NCBI GenBank assembly: GCA_023430285.1
Contig: JAEZAV010000159.1
Span: 1 to 13,797 of the forward strand
Length of the DNA: 13,797 nucleotides
From: Methanobacteriota archaeon
GTDB lineage: Archaea > Methanobacteriota > Methanobacteria > Methanobacteriales > Methanobacteriaceae
Reading direction: 5' to 3'
Shown one piece after another: positions 1 to 4,640 of the stretch. The stretch's first letter is position 1. Each line of letters opens with the position of its first letter. Position numbers and translations under genes: made by a program. The notes under the pieces were generated by a model. The model saw only the letters and a program-made list of their open reading frames with translations, was not told the DNA's origin and searched no databases.

Positions 1-107
1 GCACTGGCCCTGATCACATCAGATCTGCCAGAAAATCCTGTTTCATCCTTGAGCTGATCAATCTCTTGAAGCAGCTGTTCACTTAGTGATATGCTGATGA
101 TTGTCAT
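1..107 (-). CDS. Ribbon-helix-helix (NikR/CopG-like) transcriptional regulator, N-terminal fragment
   Basis: Only the first 35 codons and two bases of the next are in the window; the gene continues beyond position 1. Reading from the ATG at 107-105 the protein begins MTIISISLSEQLLQEIDQLK and continues through DETGFSGRSDVIRAS. This has the pattern of a ribbon-helix-helix DNA-binding domain: an alternating beta strand at residues 2-7 that would lie in the DNA major groove, a first helix around 9-22, then a G-F/Y-x-x-R-S-[DE]-x-I-R turn and second helix typical of NikR and CopG proteins. NikR proteins carry a C-terminal ACT-like metal-binding domain, but that part is outside the window, so metal binding cannot be checked. 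The gene is divergent from the zinc importer genes, which makes a metal-responsive regulator of that operon plausible. No Shine-Dalgarno sequence precedes the ATG; a TATA-like element about 27 bp upstream suggests a leaderless mRNA. Confidence 0.8.
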   Translation of the reverse strand, partial: MTIISISLSEQLLQEIDQLKDETGFSGRSDVIRAS

Positions 108-130
108 GGGAAATCATTTAGTTAATATGT

Positions 131-138
131 TTAATATA
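131..138 (-). promoter_or_regulatory. Candidate TATA box of the ribbon-helix-helix regulator gene
   Basis: On the minus strand this reads TATATTAA and is centred about 27 bp upstream of the ATG at 107, the archaeal TATA-to-start distance, so transcription would begin at or next to the start codon. It overlaps two direct copies of TTAATAT (122-128 and 131-137), which could be regulator half-sites. The region is very AT-rich, so this is only a suggestion. Confidence 0.4.
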
Positions 139-285
139 GTTATTAGTATTATTTATTTTACACTGAAAAACACGAATTCATCGAAACATTTTTATCGGTA
201 CTTTATCACTAGTTTTAAGATTTTAAAGCTAATCCCCCCGAATGAAGGGTTTTTTTATTTTAGATTAAAATGAAAATTTAATAAT

Positions 286-334
286 GTTTTAAATATTATT
301 TGCTAAAAATTATTAAGATTAGTTTTAAATATTA
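286..334. repeat. Two perfect 13-bp direct repeats upstream of znuA
   Basis: GTTTTAAATATTA occurs at 286-298 and again at 322-334, 36 bp apart. The first copy lies inside an inverted repeat with arms AATAAT (280-285) and ATTATT (295-300). The pair sits 57-105 bp upstream of the znuA ATG, a suitable place for operator sites. AT-rich background raises the chance of coincidence. Confidence 0.5.
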
Positions 335-342
335 ATAAATCC

Positions 343-361
343 ATATTATATGTTGTAATAT
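343..361 (+). promoter_or_regulatory. znuA TATA box embedded in an inverted repeat
   Basis: The sequence ATATTATATGTTGTAATAT has perfect 6-bp arms ATATTA and TAATAT around a 7-bp spacer. Its left part (TTATATG, 346-352) is the best TATA box for znuA and would place the transcription start near 374, giving a leader of about 17 nt that contains AAGGGG before the ATG at 391. A protein bound to this palindrome would block the TATA box, as expected of a repressor. The divergent ribbon-helix-helix regulator is the obvious candidate. Confidence 0.45.
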
Positions 362-390
362 TCTTCTAAACCATTGTGATAAGGGGTAAA

Positions 391-1272
391 ATGAAGAAAA
401 AGAGGATAATCGTTGTTATAATAATTCTTTTAATTTCTGCCATTGTTTTAGGTTATCTTGCCCAGCAAAAACATAGTTCCAAGACTGAAAACAACAAAAT
501 TGGAGTGGTTGTTAGTTTAGGTCCTGAAGTTGAATGGGTTAAAGCTGTTGGAGGATCCAAGGTTGATGTAACCCTCATGGTTCCAGAGGGATCTGATCCC
601 CATACCTACGAACCCAGACCGAATCAGCTTTCCCAAGTTTCAAATGCCCAGATCTACGTTATGATGGGATCATCTGTAGAATTTGAAAACAACTACATGG
701 ACAAGATTCGTGAAACCAATCCAAACCTACTTGTTGTAAATGCATCTGAGGGTGTGGAGTTAATGCCTAACTCTGCAGAGAACGAGTCAGATACTGTTGA
801 TCCCCATGTATGGGCCGACCCTAAAAATGCTAAGATAATGGTGAACAACATCTACAATGGACTGGTAGAGGTTGATCCTGCAGATAAAGATTATTTCACC
901 AAAAATAGGGATGCCTATCTTCAAGAGCTCGATGAATTGGACAAAAATACCACCAAACTTCTCAAGGATAGAAATAATAGCTATATCCTCGTTCTTCATC
1001 CTGCATTTGGATATATGGCAAGGGACTACAACATAACAGAAATAGGGGCCATGATAAACGATGAAGAACCATCACCCCAGAGGATTGCCATGATGATAAA
1101 CATTGCCAAGGAGTACAACATAACAACTGTTTACAATGAACCACAGTACGATCCAAAGTTTATGCAGTCCATAGCCTCACAAATTGGGGGAAAAGTTGTT
1201 ACAGTAAATGATCTTGGTGAAAATTATCTTCAAAACATGGCAAACATTGCAGTTGCCTTCTCCAAAGATTGA
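391..1272 (+). CDS. znuA: Zinc-type ABC transporter substrate-binding protein
   Basis: The 293-residue protein is a cluster A-I metal-binding lipoprotein-family member (ZnuA/TroA type) that captures a divalent metal outside the membrane and delivers it to the permease encoded downstream. Residues 6-24 form one hydrophobic segment that likely anchors the protein; no lipobox cysteine is present, so it is probably a signal anchor rather than a lipoprotein. The metal ligands are visible: His71 in GSDPHTYEP, His139 in DPHVWADP, His203 in LHPAFGYMARDY and Asp274 in VNDLG. A third ligand of His rather than Glu is typical of zinc rather than manganese members. The His-rich loop of bacterial ZnuA is replaced by a short acidic stretch (about 126-136). 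I chose the ATG at 391 because AAGGGG lies just before it; a GTG at 376 would add five residues. It heads a three-gene operon. Confidence 0.9.
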   Translation: MKKKRIIVVIIILLISAIVLGYLAQQKHSSKTENNKIGVVVSLGPEVEWVKAVGGSKVDVTLMVPEGSDPHTYEPRPNQLSQVSNAQIYVMMGSSVEFENNYMDKIRETNPNLLVVNASEGVELMPNSAENESDTVDPHVWADPKNAKIMVNNIYNGLVEVDPADKDYFTKNRDAYLQELDELDKNTTKLLKDRNNSYILVLHPAFGYMARDYNITEIGAMINDEEPSPQRIAMMINIAKEYNITTVYNEPQYDPKFMQSIASQIGGKVVTVNDLGENYLQNMANIAVAFSKD

Positions 1273-1322
1273 AAATATGTTTGAATTTTTATGAATCTAA
1301 TTCACAAAGGGAAATGTTTAAA

Positions 1323-2069
1323 ATGTCAGTTGAAGCCGTAAAAATCAGAAATGTGGATCTTAAATACGATGAACATTTAGTGTTGGAGGATATTTGTCTC
1401 GATATTTATGAAAGGGATTTTATGGCAGTAATCGGTCCTAACGGCGGAGGTAAAAGCACGCTATTGAAGTTAATTTTAGGGATTTTGAAGCCGGATTCTG
1501 GTGAGGTTAAGGTTTTTGGAAAGGATCCTTTGAAATCTAGGAATTTAATGGGTTACCTTCCACAGCATATTAACTTTGACCCTGATTTTCCCATAAATGT
1601 GTTTGACACTGTTTTAACAGGAAGGTACCATGGTTTATTTAAGGGTTACAATGCTGAGGATAGGGAAGCTGTTTTAAAAGTTCTGGATGACATGGAGATC
1701 AAAGATCTCAAGGATCGACAGATAAGTAAACTGTCAGGAGGTCAGATGCAGAGGGTTTTCATTGCACGTGCCATTGTGCGAGAACCTAAACTTCTAATCA
1801 TGGATGAACCCATGGCCAGCATTGACCCAGAAATGCAGAGTTCATTTTACAATCTCATGGCACGTTTAAGGGAAAAAATGGCCATAATTCTGGTGAGTCA
1901 TGATGTAGGTGCGGTTTCAACCCACGTGGATAAAATTGCATGTTTAAACAGGAAACTATACTACCATGGAGATGTTGAAAATTCTGCCCATGGATTGGAA
2001 GAAATTTATCACTGCCCCATAGAACTCATAAGTCATGGCATACCCCACAGAATACTCAAAGATCATTAG
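1323..2069 (+). CDS. znuC: Zinc-type ABC transporter ATP-binding protein
   Basis: This 248-residue cytoplasmic ATPase powers metal import with the flanking binding protein and permease. All ABC motifs are intact: Walker A GPNGGGKS at 38-45, Q-loop Gln81 in LPQH, signature LSGGQMQR at 137-144, Walker B LLIMDE at 157-162, D-loop near 167-168 and switch His193 in LVSHD. Length fits the ZnuC/MntB group. The open frame extends back to a TTG overlapping the znuA stop, but that adds residues with no family resemblance. The ATG at 1323 starts at MSVEAVKIRN, where similarity should begin, and has AAAGGG upstream at 1306-1311 (slightly long spacing). An ATG at 1314 is the alternative. The short gap to znuA and to the next gene indicates one transcript. 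Specificity for zinc is inferred from the partner binding protein. Confidence 0.9.
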   Translation: MSVEAVKIRNVDLKYDEHLVLEDICLDIYERDFMAVIGPNGGGKSTLLKLILGILKPDSGEVKVFGKDPLKSRNLMGYLPQHINFDPDFPINVFDTVLTGRYHGLFKGYNAEDREAVLKVLDDMEIKDLKDRQISKLSGGQMQRVFIARAIVREPKLLIMDEPMASIDPEMQSSFYNLMARLREKMAIILVSHDVGAVSTHVDKIACLNRKLYYHGDVENSAHGLEEIYHCPIELISHGIPHRILKDH

Positions 2070-2099
2070 ATGCTGTTATCCTAAGGAGATTCGATAATC

Positions 2100-2894
2100 A
2101 TGCTTGAAATTTTCCAGTACCCATTCATGCAAAAGGCCATTGTTGCTGCTGTTTTAATTAGTGTAGCTTGCGGAGTTGTGGGAAGCTACGTTGTTATAAA
2201 AAGAATTGTATCTTTAAGTGGTGCAATTTCCCACGCAGCATTTGGAGGAGTGGGTTTGGGCTATTTTCTGGGAGTTAACCCTGTGCTTGCTGCCATACCA
2301 TTTAGTATAGTGTCAGCAATGGCAATTGGTGGGGTTAGACAGGTTGCAAAGATCAGTGAAGATACTGCAATCGGAATACTTTGGAGCGTTGGAATGGCCA
2401 TAGGAGTAATATTTATAAATTTAACTCCTGGATATGCTCCAGACCTTTTCAGTTACCTGTTTGGAAGCATATTAACAGTTTCAAACTCTGATCTCCTCAT
2501 AATGTTAGTGCTCGATATGATCATAGTGGCTGTGGTTTACATTTTCAGAAGGGAATTTCTTGCAGTTTCCTTTGACGAAGAATTTTCGAGCGTTACAGGT
2601 GTGCATGCCCTTGCAATATACCTGCTTCTTTTGGCCCTGGTTGCCCTGAGTGTGGTTGTTCTTATTAAGGCAGTTGGAGTTATCTTACTCATAGCATTAT
2701 TCACAATTCCAGCAGCCATTGCAAAACAGTACAGCTACAACATCAGAAATCTGATGATCCTGGCCACCGTACTTGGAATCATCCTCACAACCACAGGTTT
2801 AGTACTTTCATATATATTTGACCTTGCTTCAGGAGCTACCATTGTGATGGTGCTTGCAGCAGCATTTGCAATATCCTATTACTTGAATGGTTAA
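2100..2894 (+). CDS. znuB: Zinc-type ABC transporter permease (ABC-3 family)
   Basis: The 264-residue protein is very hydrophobic, with about seven to eight membrane segments (approximately 12-33, 43-58, 61-76, 88-108, 131-149, 170-204, 216-238, 243-261). It carries hallmarks of the ABC-3 permease family: the SLSGAISHAAFGGVGLGY region (38-55), the cytoplasmic SFDEEFSSVTGV stretch (157-168) that couples to the ATPase, and DLASGATIVM near the C-terminus (241-250). It forms the metal channel of the importer as a homodimer in known relatives. The start at 2100 has a strong Shine-Dalgarno sequence, AGGAGAT at 2084-2090, with a 9-nt spacing. The gene lies 30 bp after the ATPase gene and a T-tract follows about 60 bp beyond its stop, so it ends the operon. 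Confidence 0.92.
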   Translation: MLEIFQYPFMQKAIVAAVLISVACGVVGSYVVIKRIVSLSGAISHAAFGGVGLGYFLGVNPVLAAIPFSIVSAMAIGGVRQVAKISEDTAIGILWSVGMAIGVIFINLTPGYAPDLFSYLFGSILTVSNSDLLIMLVLDMIIVAVVYIFRREFLAVSFDEEFSSVTGVHALAIYLLLLALVALSVVVLIKAVGVILLIALFTIPAAIAKQYSYNIRNLMILATVLGIILTTTGLVLSYIFDLASGATIVMVLAAAFAISYYLNG

Positions 2895-2955
2895 CAAAAA
2901 GTGAAATTATTCGTTTAAACACTTAATTTCGTTCTGGAAATAGGGCATCCTAAAA

Positions 2956-2971
2956 TTTTTTTCTTTTTTTT
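2956..2971 (+). terminator. T-tract terminator of the zinc importer operon
   Basis: Fifteen T residues interrupted by one C (2956-2971) lie 61 bp after the permease stop, the form of an archaeal T-tract terminator. No strong hairpin precedes it. The tract ends one base before the first possible start codon of the next gene. Confidence 0.6.
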
Positions 2972-2972
2972 A

Positions 2973-3848
2973 ATGAATAATTATTTATCATTCTTCGATG
3001 AAATCCTAGTATCCATGAAAAGAGAAAGTATTTACAGCAGGTACGAACCTTCAGTCAAGCCAGATCCCACCGATAAAGACAAGTCATACTGGTTCATTTT
3101 TAAAGCTGAGAACATACTTATTAATCCTAAATCCAGCTTAAAAATTCCTTTTCATAATGATTTAGATGAGCTTAACCTTGTTCCCATGAGGAAACATTAC
3201 ATGGGTACGTTAAATGATCATCCTGTCTACGTTGCTGAGGTTGATCTTGAAGCAGAACCTTGGGATGGAATGGAATTTATGGATCTGCGTTCCAGCTACG
3301 ATATACTCGACGAAGATATTTATCTGTTGGCTGGTAGGGCTGTTCAAATTATGAACTGGGATAAAAATCACATGTTCTGTGGTAAGTGCGGAACAGAAAC
3401 CATGACCATGGAAGATGAAAATGCTAAGATCTGTCCAGAGTGTGGATTTACAAGTTTCACCAGGATTTCTCCGGCTGTGATTACTGCCATAATAAAGGAT
3501 GATAAAATTCTCATGGCCAAACACAGCTACGGACTTAAAAATAGGTACGCATTAATTGCAGGATTTTTAGAAGCAGGAGAAACCTTGGAAGAAGCTGTTA
3601 AAAGGGAAGTGATGGAAGAGGTTGGTTTGGAGGTTGATGACATAGAGTACTTCGGAAGTCAACCATGGCCCTTTCCAAATTCACTCATGATAGGTTTTAC
3701 AGCGAAGTACGCTGGTGGCGAGATAAAGGTTGATGGAGAAGAGATTGTGGATGCGAAGTGGTTCGATGCAAGTGAAGTTTCCAGGTTTCCCTCAAAAATC
3801 AGCATAGCAAGCGAACTTGTGGATTGGTTCCTTGAAACCTATTCATAA
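2973..3848 (+). CDS. nudC: NAD(H) pyrophosphatase, NudC-type Nudix hydrolase
   Basis: The protein (291 residues from this start) hydrolyses NADH or NAD to NMN(H) and AMP in characterised relatives, which can also remove NAD caps from RNA. The order is an N-terminal NudC domain (about 40-130), a zinc ribbon with Cys136, Cys139, Cys154 and Cys157, and a Nudix domain. The Nudix box is complete from Gly197 to Leu219 (GFLEAGE then TLEEAVKREVMEEVGL), and the NudC-specific SQPWPFPNS array occupies 229-237, which separates NudC from other Nudix enzymes. The start is uncertain: the ATG at 2973 has no ribosome binding site and directly follows a terminator-like T-tract, whereas an ATG at 3015 (MKRESIYSRYEP) has a TATA-like ATTATTTATC about 28-30 bp upstream and would give a leaderless 277-residue protein. 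It faces the next gene tail to tail with only 9 bp between stops. Confidence 0.92.
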   Translation: MNNYLSFFDEILVSMKRESIYSRYEPSVKPDPTDKDKSYWFIFKAENILINPKSSLKIPFHNDLDELNLVPMRKHYMGTLNDHPVYVAEVDLEAEPWDGMEFMDLRSSYDILDEDIYLLAGRAVQIMNWDKNHMFCGKCGTETMTMEDENAKICPECGFTSFTRISPAVITAIIKDDKILMAKHSYGLKNRYALIAGFLEAGETLEEAVKREVMEEVGLEVDDIEYFGSQPWPFPNSLMIGFTAKYAGGEIKVDGEEIVDAKWFDASEVSRFPSKISIASELVDWFLETYS

Positions 3849-3864
3849 TACATAAGTTTATGAA
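3842..3864. repeat. Small inverted repeat spanning two convergent stop codons
   Basis: TTCATAA (3842-3848) and TTATGAA (3858-3864) are perfect 7-bp arms with a 9-bp spacer. Each arm contains the TAA stop of one of the two convergent genes. The stem is AT-rich and weak; it may act as a shared 3' end hairpin or be coincidence. Confidence 0.35.
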
Positions 3865-4319
3865 ATTTTGCCTGTGAGTTCTGTTATATTAAGTTTAATA
3901 ACTGCGGTTCTCTTGAGGGATGATTCTAAATATTCACGGGAATTTAAACCTTCATCATCGTATTTATCCATGATAATATCCAGTGCCTTTATTTTTTCTT
4001 CAGGTTTTTCAATCAGTTCTGCTGTTCCATTTCCCATCACACTCACGTACTTCATTCCCCAGTTGCAGGGTTTTTCTGATTTTACGAGTTCACTTCTAAC
4101 ATCCACTTCGAAGCATAGATTTTTGTTTTCCTTTAATATCTCCATTTTTTTACCTTCAACTGAGGAGTGAAGATAGATGTGGCCTTCATCAAAACCAAAG
4201 TTCATTGGAACTATGTAAGGTTTGTTTGCCCTAGAAAAACCGACTCTGCATACTTCAGCTTCGTTTAATATGCTGTAAATTAGTTTAATATCCTTTATTT
4301 CCTTCTCTGATCTTCTCAT
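3858..4319 (-). CDS. Pyridoxamine 5'-phosphate oxidase-like FMN-binding split-barrel protein
   Basis: This 153-residue protein resembles the NimA-related branch of the pyridoxamine-phosphate-oxidase-like fold, small flavin-binding homodimers. The recognisable part is residues 20-75: CRVGFSRANKPYIVPMNFGF followed by IYLHSSVEGKKMEILKENKNLCFEVD, where the strand pattern and the H-S-x-x-x-G-K-K/R segment contact the flavin phosphate in this family. A later strand, VSVMGNGTAELIE (92-104), matches the barrel. The substrate cannot be predicted; relatives include nitroimidazole reductases and many uncharacterised flavoproteins, so PLP synthesis should not be assumed. The start at 4319 is well supported: AAGGAGAT on the minus strand (4324-4331) lies 4 nt upstream, and a TATA box sits at 4349-4356. 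Confidence 0.85.
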   Translation of the reverse strand: MRRSEKEIKDIKLIYSILNEAEVCRVGFSRANKPYIVPMNFGFDEGHIYLHSSVEGKKMEILKENKNLCFEVDVRSELVKSEKPCNWGMKYVSVMGNGTAELIEKPEEKIKALDIIMDKYDDEGLNSREYLESSLKRTAVIKLNITELTGKIS

Positions 4320-4348
4320 TTCAATCTCCTTTAGGTATTTGTGGCATA

Positions 4349-4356
4349 TTTATAAA
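4349..4356 (-). promoter_or_regulatory. TATA box for the FMN-binding protein gene
   Basis: TTTATAAA, centred 33 bp upstream of the ATG at 4319, would set transcription start near 4326-4330. That gives a very short leader that just includes the Shine-Dalgarno AAGGAGAT. The element is self-complementary, so direction is inferred from the gene position. Confidence 0.55.
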
Positions 4357-4458
4357 AATGTACATTTCATACATTAAATCAAATTTAAAAAAATATGAAC
4401 CTAAAATTCATTACTAGCTTAATATTATATTACAATTTCAATTTAATTTGCCCCTGAA

Positions 4459-4503
4459 TTGGTTAGGGTCCAGCAATACCTTTATAATTTGGTTAGTATC
4501 CAG
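4459..4503. repeat. Two 15-bp direct repeats with 30-bp period, one overlapping a palindrome
   Basis: TTGGTTAGGGTCCAG (4459-4473) and TTGGTTAGTATCCAG (4489-4503) agree at 13 of 15 positions and are exactly 30 bp apart, close to three helical turns, so bound proteins would face the same side. The second copy runs into a perfect palindrome, AGTATC-CA-GATACT (4495-4508). The position directly upstream of a plus-strand TATA box suggests operator or activator sites. Confidence 0.55.
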
Positions 4504-4519
4504 ATACTGATTTTTATCA

Positions 4520-4529
4520 TATTTATATA
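4520..4529 (+). promoter_or_regulatory. Orphan TATA box pointing toward the 3' end of adhesin 1
   Basis: CATATTTATATAC around 4518-4530 contains the classic archaeal TTTATATA core. On the plus strand it would start a transcript near 4553 that runs antisense into the 3' end of the adhesin 1 gene. The element is nearly symmetric, so it could equally serve a second, distal promoter of the minus-strand FMN-protein gene. Confidence 0.35.
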
Positions 4530-4619
4530 CAGGATTTTTTTTTTTATTGTTACTTTACATTATAGTTGTATGAATTTATGGGGTTATTTTAGTAATGGCT
4601 CAAAGTTTGAATGGAATCT

Positions 4620-4629
4620 AAAAAAAAAA
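4620..4629 (-). terminator. T-tract terminator of adhesin 1
   Basis: On the minus strand the ten bases 4629-4620 are TTTTTTTTTA (nine consecutive T), about 11 bp beyond the adhesin 1 stop codon. This is the usual archaeal terminator form; no stable hairpin precedes it. Confidence 0.55.
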
Positions 4630-4640
4630 TAGAAGGTATC

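Larger units (their letters stand above)
108..390. other. Divergent intergenic region between regulator and zinc importer operon
   Basis: This gap of about 280 bp has no convincing gene. It holds the regulator promoter on the left, the znuA promoter on the right, and AT-rich repeats between them. At 231-258 a short C-run and G-run separated by a few bases are followed by TTTTTTT, which resembles a weak terminator on the plus strand, but its stem is only about 3 to 5 bp and no plus-strand gene is seen to end there. A 60-codon reading frame crossing this region lacks a ribosome binding site and overlaps the regulator, so I do not call it. Confidence 0.5.
4320..4640. other. Intergenic region with repeats and an outward-facing TATA box
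   Basis: About 320 bp separate the FMN-protein start from the 3' end of adhesin 1. Besides the promoter at 4349-4356 and the adhesin T-tract at 4620-4629 it holds a pair of 15-bp repeats (4459-4503), a 14-bp palindrome (4495-4508), a plus-strand TATA box (about 4520-4529) and a T-run (4535-4545). A 20-codon plus-strand frame at 4570-4632 follows that TATA box but has no ribosome binding site and I do not call it a gene. Confidence 0.5.

Noticed and set aside
231..258. Terminator-like C-run/G-run followed by T7
   Set aside because: The potential stem is only about 3-5 bp and no plus-strand gene ends before it.
91..273. 60-codon plus-strand frame between the regulator fragment and znuA
   Set aside because: It overlaps the regulator's coding start, has no ribosome binding site, is of low-complexity AT-rich composition and crosses several repeat and promoter elements.
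4570..4632. 20-codon open frame after the orphan TATA box
   Set aside because: No Shine-Dalgarno sequence, and too short to judge by composition; kept only as part of a finding.
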